8,260 nt of DNA from Euryarchaeota archaeon UBA181. Its GTDB lineage: Archaea > Thermoplasmatota > Poseidoniia > Poseidoniales > Thalassarchaeaceae. This document shows, one piece after another, positions 1-6,772 of this stretch. Location: the NCBI GenBank assembly GCA_002496725.1, contig DALI01000039.1:1-8260 (forward strand). The letters are read 5' to 3'. The notes beneath the pieces were generated by a model. It saw only the letters and a program-made list of their open reading frames with translations, was not told the DNA's origin and ran no database searches. The first letter of the stretch is position 1; each line of letters starts with the position of its first letter. A program made the translations under genes and the position numbers.

Positions 1-1094
1 GTGAATCTTTTTCTTATACCTACTTCTCTCTGAATTCTATTGTAAGACCTTTGCTCGTTCTTCTTTACAAAGGAGATGACTACTCCGCTGTTGCCTGCTC
101 TAGCAGTCCTTCCACTCCTATGCTTGTACGCTTTTGCATCATCCGGTGGATCATAATGAATAACACAGTTTATTCCTTCTACGTCTATTCCTCTAGCAGC
201 AACATCGGTAGCTATCAAAACCATACTTCGACCACTGCTGAACTTACTCATGGCTCGGTCCCTCTGTCTTTGGTTTAGACCCCCGTGTAGAGAGGACAGG
301 GGCACACTATCCAACTGCATCTCATCACTCAATCTATCAACGCCCGCTCTTGTCCTACAGAAGATTATACTTCTACCAGACCTTCTTACCGATTCAACAG
401 CAACCTCAGTCTTCTTGTATGGCTTGATATTCCAAAATAAGTGTTCCATACTATCCATACTGATCTCTTTCGGACCGACTTCGATCCTTACTGGGTCAGT
501 CTGATATGACTTTACAAGCCTAGAAACGTCTCGATCGAGTGTTGCACTGAAAAGTATCATCTGAGGTCCACTGGAGCATTTGTCAATTATTCTACAGACG
601 GGTTCCATAAAGCCCATGTCGGCCATTCGATCGGCTTCGTCAATAACAACTATTCCTACATCATCTAGAGTCAGGGCCTTTCTCTTGATTAAATCTAGAA
701 GACGCCCGGGACAGGCCACTAATATCTCTACGCCCTTGTCCAGCCCTTTCAGTTGCTTGCCATAGGAAGTCCCCCCATACACTGAGAGTACCTTCATCTT
801 CGATTCCCAAGCCAGAGGATCTAGGACGTTCCTGATCTGTTCTGCTAGCTCTCTCGTAGGGGTGAGTATTAGTGCAGTAGGTCTGTTTGGTTCTGCGAGC
901 TTGGTTCTAGAAATCAATGGAAGTCCGAAGGCGAGGGTCTTTCCAGAACCAGTTGGAGCTCTGCAACAGATGTCTTTACCTTGCATAGCGCTAGGTATTG
1001 CCTCTATCTGAACCTCAAAGGGATCGGTGATTCCCTGTTGAGCTAGACGACCAACTAAGCTAGGCTCGATTCCTAAGTCTGAGAATCGAACCAC
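1..1094 (-). CDS. DEAD-box ATP-dependent RNA helicase (3' end outside window)
   Basis: Unwinds RNA duplexes or remodels RNA-protein complexes using ATP, in the cytoplasm. I translated 364 open codons on the minus strand running off the left edge, so the C-terminus and any tail are missing. Seen in order: Q motif (F4, Q29), Walker A APTGSGKT (46-53), PTRELA (79-84), GG (107-108), CPGRL (128-132), DEAD (152-155), SAT (183-185), then the second RecA domain with IIFCRT (243-248), ATDVAARGID (295-304) and motif VI HRSGRTARAG (325-334). All core motifs are intact, with CPGR in place of the more usual TPGR. The start is GTG at 1094, giving VVRFSDLGI. It is the only usable start between an in-frame TAG upstream and the Q motif. 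No Shine-Dalgarno match is seen. The ABC-F gene lies 92 bases upstream on the same strand. Subfamily (RhlE, CshA, DeaD) cannot be fixed without the tail. Confidence 0.95.
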   Translation of the reverse strand, partial: MVRFSDLGIEPSLVGRLAQQGITDPFEVQIEAIPSAMQGKDICCRAPTGSGKTLAFGLPLISRTKLAEPNRPTALILTPTRELAEQIRNVLDPLAWESKMKVLSVYGGTSYGKQLKGLDKGVEILVACPGRLLDLIKRKALTLDDVGIVVIDEADRMADMGFMEPVCRIIDKCSSGPQMILFSATLDRDVSRLVKSYQTDPVRIEVGPKEISMDSMEHLFWNIKPYKKTEVAVESVRRSGRSIIFCRTRAGVDRLSDEMQLDSVPLSSLHGGLNQRQRDRAMSKFSSGRSMVLIATDVAARGIDVEGINCVIHYDPPDDAKAYKHRSGRTARAGNSGVVISFVKKNEQRSYNRIQREVGIRKRF

Positions 1095-1095
1095 T

Positions 1096-1138
1096 GAGAA
1101 CCCTACAGGTGGCCCCGCGTAGGTTCCCTATTTAGTAT
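1096..1138 (-). promoter_or_regulatory. helicase leader: imperfect inverted repeat and TATA-like box
   Basis: Just upstream of the helicase start, GAACCCTAC (1098-1106) faces GTAGGTTC (1119-1126). They can pair over eight bases with one bulged C, around a 12-base loop. On the minus strand an AT-rich box TACTAAATAG (about 1128-1137) lies roughly 35-45 bases before the GTG and could be a TATA element. If so, the leader is short and the repeat is more likely a protein-binding site than an RNA hairpin. If transcription comes from the ABC-F promoter instead, the repeat would be in the RNA next to the start codon. Function is inferred only. Confidence 0.3.
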
Positions 1139-1186
1139 GGGCAGTAAGTGAAGTGCAAAAGTAGTCAAAGGAGCAAATTGGGTAGT

Positions 1187-2848
1187 TTACGAGGCTTCAT
1201 TTTCTCTTTGGGTCTTTCTTCGGATGTATTCTGAGTAATTCCCTGGCCACACCCATAGGCTTCCATCACCTGGTAACTCCCATATCGTATCGCATATCTT
1301 ATCCAAGAAATATCTATCATGGCTTACAGTGATGATGGCCCCCTCATAATCCTGCAGAGCCTCTTCTAAAGCCTCCTTGGCATCGGTATCAAGATGGTTG
1401 GTAGGCTCATCGAGAAGAAGCATATTATTCTCCCCTAGAAGCAGTTCCAATAAAGCGATTCTTGCCCTCTCTCCCCCACTTAGTTTCCCCAGCGGTACAG
1501 TCACCATATCCTTGGTAAACTGGAATCTACCTAAGAGGGCCCTGATCTCTCCATAATCCATCCTAGGCCTGAGGGCCCTGACTTGCTCAATTGGGTTCAG
1601 ATCGAAGTTCAGTGATCTATGATCTTGATGGAAATACCCTAACTGAACCCCCGGCCTGATATCTATAATTCCGGAGTCTAGCTTTATCTCTCCAGTCATA
1701 AGTCTCAATAGAGTAGTTTTTCCAGCTCCATTTGGACCTACGACTCCTATTTTCTGCCCTCTTCTAACACCTACTTCTAGACCGTTAATGATTGGCCTTT
1801 TCAATCCGTCAAAAATGAGTTTCGCATTGTGGAAATCAAGGACCTCTAGACTGCTCTTCTCGATTGACTTCAGGTTGAACTGGAGATTTTGTCTTTGACG
1901 GGGTTTCAGAGTCTTGAGCCATCTCAGTTCTCTCTGAGAACGGTTAATCATAACGTGTTTTTGCGATACTGACTTGTCATATTTATTTGCCCTCTTCATA
2001 GATTGCATAGCACCCAGAAGCCTCTTGATTTCTTTCTGTGTCTTTTCTATTCTATCTTGTAAGGTCTGTAGAAATAGTTCTTTTTGATGAAGGAAAGAGG
2101 TGTAGTTCCCACTGTATCCCTTCAGATGTGCATCTTGGACCTCAACTATATTGTTGCAAACTCGATCTAGGAAATATCGATCGTGACTTACTATCAATAG
2201 TGCTCCATCGAATGTGTTTAGGAATTTCTCTAGCCAGTCAAGAGTTTGGAAGTCTAAGTGATTTGTTGGTTCGTCTAAGAAGAAGACGTCTATTTCCCTG
2301 AGTCCGACTAGTTGTCTGGCCAGAGCAACCTTAGCTCGCTCCCCCCCGGAGAGTGAAGAAAGGGGGATATCCATTGAATGATGAGCTAGATCTAGTGCTT
2401 TCAGAATCTCCTGTGCATGCCCAGCGACATCCCCTCCTCCTGATCTAGCCATGAGACTCTGGAGCTCTTGATACCTCTCCATCTTCGGTTGCCAGTCCCC
2501 GTCATAGAATCCGGGATCCGCCATCATTTTCTCTATATCGGAAATCTCATCCTCCAATTCTTGGAACTGCCTCCCTCTACGATTAAGTTCCTCGCCAAGA
2601 GTAGCATCCTCGACAATATCGCGGATTTGTGTCAGAAATGCCAATCTTAATCCGGCCGTGAAAGAAATATCGCCTAAATCTTGGTCCCTATTGCTGATTG
2701 TACGCAAAAGTGTGGTCTTACCGGCGCCGTTGTGTCCCACGACACCAATCCTATCTCCTTCGTCTATCCTAAGGTTAATCCCTTCCAATACTGTCAATGG
2801 GCCGAATGCCCGATGGACATCTTCTAGGCGGATTAGCTCTCTAGCCAC
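1187..2848 (-). CDS. ABC-F family ATP-binding protein (EttA/Uup-like translation factor)
   Basis: A soluble protein with two ATP-binding cassettes and no membrane segment. Known ABC-F members bind the ribosomal E site and regulate or rescue translation; none is a transporter. Domain 1 has Walker A GHNGAGKT (38-45), signature LSGGE (166-170), Walker B ending FFLDE (catalytic E193) and H-loop H222. A charged, helical interdomain linker spans about 245-330. Domain 2 has GPNGAGKT (371-378), LSGGE (456-460), LLLDE (E481) and H510. The charged helical stretch at about 90-135 within domain 1 fits an arm-type insertion. At 553 residues the length is normal for the family. The start is GTG at 2848, because the ATG two bases upstream is out of frame and stops after five codons; no other ATG or GTG lies before the upstream in-frame stop. 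Both ATPase sites look active. Which ABC-F subgroup it belongs to is not settled. Confidence 0.95.
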   Translation of the reverse strand: MARELIRLEDVHRAFGPLTVLEGINLRIDEGDRIGVVGHNGAGKTTLLRTISNRDQDLGDISFTAGLRLAFLTQIRDIVEDATLGEELNRRGRQFQELEDEISDIEKMMADPGFYDGDWQPKMERYQELQSLMARSGGGDVAGHAQEILKALDLAHHSMDIPLSSLSGGERAKVALARQLVGLREIDVFFLDEPTNHLDFQTLDWLEKFLNTFDGALLIVSHDRYFLDRVCNNIVEVQDAHLKGYSGNYTSFLHQKELFLQTLQDRIEKTQKEIKRLLGAMQSMKRANKYDKSVSQKHVMINRSQRELRWLKTLKPRQRQNLQFNLKSIEKSSLEVLDFHNAKLIFDGLKRPIINGLEVGVRRGQKIGVVGPNGAGKTTLLRLMTGEIKLDSGIIDIRPGVQLGYFHQDHRSLNFDLNPIEQVRALRPRMDYGEIRALLGRFQFTKDMVTVPLGKLSGGERARIALLELLLGENNMLLLDEPTNHLDTDAKEALEEALQDYEGAIITVSHDRYFLDKICDTIWELPGDGSLWVWPGNYSEYIRRKTQRENEAS

Positions 2849-2948
2849 ATGACTGCGCAGAGACGGGAGTTGAAGTGCTCATCGGTCATCAACCTTCAGA
2901 ATAGCAATAATCATGAATCATGACATGCCCCTAGAGATGTGGCTGGAG
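2839..2948. repeat. mirrored 12-base inverted repeat at two divergent start codons
   Basis: CTCTAGCCACAT (2839-2850) and ATGTGGCTGGAG (2937-2948) are inverted copies with 11 of 12 positions matching. Each covers the GTG start of one of the two divergent genes, so both genes begin in the context ATGTGGCT, with an out-of-frame ATG two bases before the used GTG. It could be chance similarity of Val/Met-Ala starts or a deliberate symmetric element. Confidence 0.5.
2900..2923. promoter_or_regulatory. divergent promoter with palindromic operator candidate
   Basis: In the 90-base gap between the divergent ABC-F and hydrolase genes, the sequence is AT-rich at 2900-2918, including CAATAATC. TCATGA (2911-2916), a single A, and TCATGA (2918-2923) follow, a palindrome of 13 bases whose two halves are each self-complementary. 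The AT-rich block sits about 25-35 bases before the hydrolase GTG, right for a TATA box with a leaderless transcript. The palindrome lies between that box and the start, where a repressor would block RNA polymerase. This is positional inference; no regulator is encoded in the window. Confidence 0.4.
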
Positions 2949-3985
2949 TTAGGGAGTATTGGAGAGAAATTAGTAAGGAGAAAAAATTATTCTCGATATT
3001 CTCAGTATCAATTCTACTTTTCTGTATCGGCTACGCAGGAATTGGATATGTAGTTGCACAGTCATTAGCGGCCAATCCGGGTTGTGGAATGTGGTCTGAA
3101 AATAGTCCCTCTGATTGGGATGTAGATGATGACTGGGAAAGTTTCGATCCGTGGCCCGATGCTGAAGAGCGAGTGGAGATACGTCGTGATTTTGATGCAT
3201 CGGAATATCAGATGTCGACATTTGAGGAGGTTACATTCTCCCCCCGAGATAATTCTAATATCGCTCTTAGTGGTTGGTATGTAGAGGTAGATCCAAATGC
3301 CCCCGTAGTCATTCAAACACATGGAATGCCAATGAATGGAAAATGTAAACCGGAAATGCTTCTAATGCAGGGATACTTAGCAGAAGGAGGGATTAATTCG
3401 CTTTCATTTGATCTTAGAAACTATGGAAATAGCGAAGTTGTGGACGATTATATCGGAGTTGGACAAAAGGAGTACAGAGATATTCTTGGTGCATATGATT
3501 GGCTGGTATCCGAAAAAGGGTACGAGCCAGGAGAGGTTGGAATAATCGGCATCTCGGCAGGAGGAAGCGCGGCTATCGCCTTTGCAGATGAGCCAGGAAT
3601 TGGCGCTATGTGGCTTGATAGCGCGGTACTAGACTTCCCGCTCGTTGTAAAAAATGAGTTGGAGCGTTTGGGCTTCCCAACGTTTTTTGCTGGGCCAGGA
3701 CTTAGAGTTGGAGGGTGGCTAGCTGGTGTGGACTTAGATGCAAGATCAGCTATGGAAGCCGCTGATAATGCTGGAGAAAGGCCTGTTTTCCTGACTCATG
3801 CAATAGAAGATCCAAGAGTTTCTGTTGTTCATTCTGAGAGATTTGAAACGAAGATGCTTGAGAATGGTGGAAATGTAACTACGTGGTATGTTGAGGATAG
3901 GGGTCATGTAGATGCCATATGGGGAGAGTCTGAGGAATATAGTGGCCTTCTGACCAGTTTCTTCAATAGTGCTCTAGTTTCCTGA
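2939..3985 (+). CDS. membrane-anchored alpha/beta hydrolase, probable extracytoplasmic serine hydrolase
   Basis: Likely an esterase or peptidase-like serine hydrolase; substrate unknown. A basic N-terminus (R5, R9, K13, K15, K16) precedes one hydrophobic segment at about 18-40, then an acidic Trp/Asp-rich linker (about 52-80). This predicts N-in topology with the catalytic domain outside the membrane. The alpha/beta hydrolase fold runs from about 97 to 345: oxyanion-side HG at 128-129, nucleophile elbow GISAG (204-208, Ser206), acid Asp291 in the strand-end context HAIEDPRV, and His323 in DRGHVD. The triad is complete and the architecture resembles YqkD/prolyl-oligopeptidase-like hydrolases. 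C49 lies just after the membrane segment but lacks a convincing lipobox. The start is GTG at 2939, since the ATG at 2937 is out of frame (38 codons to a stop). No Shine-Dalgarno is seen. The stop is four bases from the convergent phosphatase stop. Confidence 0.88.
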   Translation: MAGVREYWREISKEKKLFSIFSVSILLFCIGYAGIGYVVAQSLAANPGCGMWSENSPSDWDVDDDWESFDPWPDAEERVEIRRDFDASEYQMSTFEEVTFSPRDNSNIALSGWYVEVDPNAPVVIQTHGMPMNGKCKPEMLLMQGYLAEGGINSLSFDLRNYGNSEVVDDYIGVGQKEYRDILGAYDWLVSEKGYEPGEVGIIGISAGGSAAIAFADEPGIGAMWLDSAVLDFPLVVKNELERLGFPTFFAGPGLRVGGWLAGVDLDARSAMEAADNAGERPVFLTHAIEDPRVSVVHSERFETKMLENGGNVTTWYVEDRGHVDAIWGESEEYSGLLTSFFNSALVS

Positions 3986-3989
3986 ATAA

Positions 3990-4457
3990 TTAGTTTAGAT
4001 CTTTGGGTCTGATTAGTTCTATTAGATTCCAGTTCCCGTCTTCCTCTGAAAGTAATGCTGCTGAGGCAGTGGACATTGTTCCCATATTTCCCGTAGTAGA
4101 TTCCAGTAGCATCTCACATCCCGGATTATGACCTATTATCATCGTGGTTGAATCATCTAGGGAATTCTCGAGTATCGGAAGCAGGTTCTCCAGTGGTGCA
4201 TTATACATTTCCACTCTGATTTCTTTCTGTATTTCAGAAAATTCCGGGCCTAGATTCTCTAGAGTCTGTATTGTTCTCAATGAGCTGCTCACGAAAATAC
4301 GATCTGGCTTCCATCCCCGTCTGTAAATCTCAAGTCCGATTACTGATGAGTCTCGAACCCCCCTTGAATCGAGTGGCCTATCATGATCTACTAATGAGTG
4401 GTCATTCCTAATGCTATGAGCATGTCTAAGAATTATCATTCTTCTATTCATTTTCAT
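3990..4457 (-). CDS. SixA-type histidine phosphatase
   Basis: A small single-domain member of the histidine phosphatase superfamily. E. coli SixA removes phosphate from a histidine of a phosphotransfer protein; the target here is unknown. Seen: the RHA motif replacing RHG (R11, nucleophile H12), followed by the SixA-like DHDRPLDSRG (24-33), the second Arg in SSSLRTIQT (R61), and the second His in GHNPG (H110). At 155 residues the length fits SixA rather than the longer phosphoglycerate mutases. The reading frame opens at 4457, 14 bases inside the upstream hydratase gene. Met3 (4451) and Met7 (4439, directly before IILRHA and just after the hydratase stop) are alternative starts; Met7 would still leave the strand and catalytic His intact. 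The overlap implies co-transcription and perhaps translational coupling with the hydratase. A functional link between the two is not obvious. Confidence 0.88.
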   Translation of the reverse strand: MKMNRRMIILRHAHSIRNDHSLVDHDRPLDSRGVRDSSVIGLEIYRRGWKPDRIFVSSSLRTIQTLENLGPEFSEIQKEIRVEMYNAPLENLLPILENSLDDSTTMIIGHNPGCEMLLESTTGNMGTMSTASAALLSEEDGNWNLIELIRPKDLN

Positions 4458-5244
4458 CCAACCCGGAGAAAATTGGTTCTCTTTTTTCCAGAAAAGCTGT
4501 GACGCCCTCTAGGAAGTCATGAGATTGGACAGAAGAAATCATCAAAGCGCGCTCAAACTCAAGTTGTGTCTCGAAGAAAGTAGAAGTCGAGGCGTCGATT
4601 AGTTGCTTGGTAGATCTTCTACTATTGATTGACCATTTTCCCCATTCTCTAGCAATATGAGATGCCCTAGTGAGTAGTTCTTCTGAAGTGACCACTTCAT
4701 CCACTGCCCCTTCTCCCAATGCCGTATCGGCTGACCAAACCTCATTATTGAAGAAGAACTTCTTAGCACGTTGACTGCCTACTAGTCTTGGTAGTAACCA
4801 TGTGGTTCCGCCATCAGGAGAGATTCCTAATGCAAAGAACGCGGCGGCTATCTTTGCTTCTTCTGAGCAAATTCTATAGTCCGTAGCTAGAGCTAAACCC
4901 AAGCCTCCTCCAGCAGTTGCTCCATTTATGGCAGCTATGAAAACAGTATCACTCGCCCTCATTTTTAGAATGAGAGAATGGAGGGATTTCGTCATCTCAC
5001 TGACAACCTTAGCTATGGTCCCATCATGGATAGCTTCTGCAAACTCATCGACTGGCCCCCCTGCACTGAAGAATTTCCCATTTCCTGTCAGAACGACCGC
5101 TCTGCAAGTGGCATCCAACATTAGCGACTCGATCTCAATTACCATGGGCCCGAAATTATCTGGATTGAAGGTATTTCTCGAGGCTTCTGGAGAAAGGGAG
5201 AGTACTGCTACCCCTCCCTCCTGTCTTTCGACGGTAAAAGTCAT
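4444..5244 (-). CDS. PaaG-like enoyl-CoA hydratase/isomerase (crotonase family)
   Basis: Crotonase-fold enzyme acting on an acyl-CoA thioester in the cytoplasm. The CoA/oxyanion-hole parts are present: FSAGG (59-63) and TAGGGLG (110-116). The two glutamates of true hydratases are absent: the GGG-x-E position is Gly116, and the Q-P-E position falls in AAFFALG (about 134-140). Instead it has ISPDGGTTWLLPRLVG (141-156), the signature of the PaaG group of ring-1,2-epoxyphenylacetyl-CoA and Delta3-Delta2-enoyl-CoA isomerases, with Asp144 the likely acid/base. The C-terminal FLEGVTAFLEKREPIFSG is typical of the family, and 266 residues is full length. I infer an isomerase rather than a hydratase; the exact substrate is open. 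The ATG at 5244 is preceded by a TATA-like TTCAATAATG 20-29 bases upstream and no Shine-Dalgarno, so a leaderless transcript is plausible. The phosphatase gene overlaps its 3' end. Confidence 0.9.
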   Translation of the reverse strand: MTFTVERQEGGVAVLSLSPEASRNTFNPDNFGPMVIEIESLMLDATCRAVVLTGNGKFFSAGGPVDEFAEAIHDGTIAKVVSEMTKSLHSLILKMRASDTVFIAAINGATAGGGLGLALATDYRICSEEAKIAAAFFALGISPDGGTTWLLPRLVGSQRAKKFFFNNEVWSADTALGEGAVDEVVTSEELLTRASHIAREWGKWSINSRRSTKQLIDASTSTFFETQLEFERALMISSVQSHDFLEGVTAFLEKREPIFSGLDENE

Positions 5245-5247
5245 GAA

Positions 5248-5273
5248 TACCGGTAGGGGGCCTCATTATTGAA
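5248..5273. promoter_or_regulatory. divergent promoter region of isomerase and aldehyde dehydrogenase
   Basis: The 62-base gap between the divergent genes holds the perfect palindrome TACCGGTA (5248-5255) and an AT-rich CATTATTGAA (5264-5273). Read on the minus strand, the AT-rich box is 20-29 bases before the isomerase ATG. On the plus strand it is 34-43 bases before the dehydrogenase ATG. It may serve as a TATA-like box in both directions. GGTGAT at 5283-5288 matches the archaeal anti-Shine-Dalgarno complement but is 18 bases from the dehydrogenase ATG, too far for normal use. Confidence 0.3.
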
Positions 5274-5306
5274 CTCCATGAAGGTGATAAGTCCCTCCTC
5301 ACTGGG

Positions 5307-6731
5307 ATGTATATGCATACACGGGACGCCATATACATCAATGGGAAATGGGTTCCCGCGAGCGGGGAAGGAAAAATTGAGATCGTCAATCCTACGACCG
5401 AGAAAATAATTGGCTCGGTTCCTGTTGGAACGGAAGTGGATGTAAATGAAGCTGTTTCAGCAGCTAGATCGGCCTTTCAATCGTGGTCTAAATCCAGTAT
5501 TGAAGAGCGTCAGGGCTATCTAAATGCCATTTCAGCTGCTATCTCTGAGAGAGGAGAGGAAATAGCGGCATTGATCACATCAGAAGTTGGAACTCCGATT
5601 AATTACTCGAGAATGGCCATGGTAGGGACCCCTAGGGTGGTTTCGAGATCGTATGCTAAAATTCTAGATTCTTTTGAGTGGGAAGAGGAAGTAAGAAATT
5701 CATTGATAGTGAAAGAGCCGATAGGTGTGGTTGGGATGATTACCCCCTGGAACTTTCCCCTTCATCAGATAATAGGAAAGGTTGCACCGGCTCTAGCATC
5801 GGGATGTACGATGGTCTTGAAGCCTTCAAAGGAAGCTCCCCTAAATGCATTCATTCTAGCTGACATAATACATGATTGTGGATTACCTGCAGGAGTATTT
5901 AATCTCGTTTCTGGTCATGGCAGGGAAATTGGGGAAGTTATTTCCTCTCATCCAGACGTAGATATGGTGAGTTTCACAGGCTCCACTGCTGCTGGAGTCA
6001 GCGTATCAAAAGCAGCTTCGACAACGGTCAAGAGAGTAACTCTCGAGCTTGGAGGAAAGAGTGCAAATATAATTCTGGATGATGCTGATTTAGCGAAGGC
6101 AGCTAAGATGGCTGTTTACTCTTGCTTCAATAACTCTGGACAAGAGTGTTCCTCACTAAGTCGACTCCTAATTCCTTCCAGCCATCGTGAAGAGATAATC
6201 CAAGTTATTTCCTCTACAATGGAAAGATACACGGTCGGAGACCCAATGGATGAAGGGATGAAGTGTGGGCCAATGGTTTCAGAGAGTCAGCAGAAGTCTG
6301 TCAGTAAGTACATCTCGATAGGGATCTCCGAGGGCGCAACTCTAATTTCTGGAGGTATTGGGATGCCAGAAGGAATCACTAGAGGTTTCTTTGTTAAACC
6401 GACAGTATTTGCTGATGTGACTCCCGAAATGACAATATTCAGAGAGGAGGTTTTTGGCCCGATTTTATCTATTAGTACCTATGAAAGTGATGATGAAGCA
6501 ATTATGATGGCTAATGATTCTGAATACGGTCTTTCTGGCGGGGTATGGTCAGGGGACGAAGAAAGAGCCATGCATGTAGCCAGATCTATGCGAACTGGGC
6601 AGGTTAGTATCAATGGTGGCGCGTTCAATATCAGTGCTCCCTTTGGGGGGTACAAGCTTTCGGGTAATGGGAGAGAATTGGGTTCGTACGGATTAGATGA
6701 ATTCTTGGAGATAAAGGCCATTCAACGTTAG
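5307..6731 (+). CDS. NAD(P)-dependent aldehyde dehydrogenase
   Basis: Oxidises an aldehyde to a carboxylic acid in the cytoplasm; the substrate cannot be read from sequence. It is a full-length (474 residue) ALDH-superfamily enzyme without a fused second domain. Seen: PWNFPL with oxyanion-hole Asn149, KPS with cofactor-binding Lys172, Rossmann-type turn FTGSTAAG (223-230), general base Glu247 in ELGGK, nucleophile Cys281 in NNSGQECSS, EEVFGP with Glu381, and the C-terminal PFGGYKLSGNGRELG. All key catalytic residues are present. Odd: Lys175 stands where NAD-preferring relatives carry the Glu that holds the adenosine ribose (KPSK rather than KPSE), so NADP use is possible. The ATG at 5307 was chosen; Met3 at 5313 is an alternative, and no in-frame start lies nearby upstream. 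It is divergent from the PaaG-like gene and convergent, with a 41-base gap, with the second hydratase, suggesting a shared catabolic role. Confidence 0.94.
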   Translation: MYMHTRDAIYINGKWVPASGEGKIEIVNPTTEKIIGSVPVGTEVDVNEAVSAARSAFQSWSKSSIEERQGYLNAISAAISERGEEIAALITSEVGTPINYSRMAMVGTPRVVSRSYAKILDSFEWEEEVRNSLIVKEPIGVVGMITPWNFPLHQIIGKVAPALASGCTMVLKPSKEAPLNAFILADIIHDCGLPAGVFNLVSGHGREIGEVISSHPDVDMVSFTGSTAAGVSVSKAASTTVKRVTLELGGKSANIILDDADLAKAAKMAVYSCFNNSGQECSSLSRLLIPSSHREEIIQVISSTMERYTVGDPMDEGMKCGPMVSESQQKSVSKYISIGISEGATLISGGIGMPEGITRGFFVKPTVFADVTPEMTIFREEVFGPILSISTYESDDEAIMMANDSEYGLSGGVWSGDEERAMHVARSMRTGQVSINGGAFNISAPFGGYKLSGNGRELGSYGLDEFLEIKAIQR

Positions 6732-6772
6732 TCTTTGAATGGATGACGGAGATTTACGCCTAGTAAGTGAGC

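Noticed and set aside
51..765. Several open plus-strand frames of 60-85 codons over the helicase region.
   Set aside because: They are antisense to a helicase with every conserved motif intact, have no recognisable domains, and read like shadow frames.
1083..1094. GGTTCGATTC on the minus strand resembles a tRNA T-loop.
   Set aside because: No matching T-stem, anticodon arm or acceptor stem surrounds it, and the bases encode the conserved N-terminus (VVRFSDLG) of the helicase.
3041..3100. Cys49 of the hydrolase as a lipoprotein attachment site.
   Set aside because: The preceding residues (AANPGC) do not form a proper lipobox and are separated from the hydrophobic core by several polar residues.
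5241..5246. TCATGA at the isomerase start as another copy of the operator seen at 2911-2923.
   Set aside because: It is a single hexamer that includes the start codon itself and is expected by chance; the paired arrangement is not repeated.
5283..5288. GGTGAT as the Shine-Dalgarno site of the aldehyde dehydrogenase.
   Set aside because: It is 18 bases from the chosen ATG, well beyond normal spacing, and no in-frame start lies closer to it.
6732..6772. Possible bidirectional terminator between the convergent dehydrogenase and hydratase genes.
   Set aside because: I see neither a T-tract nor a stable inverted repeat in these 41 bases.
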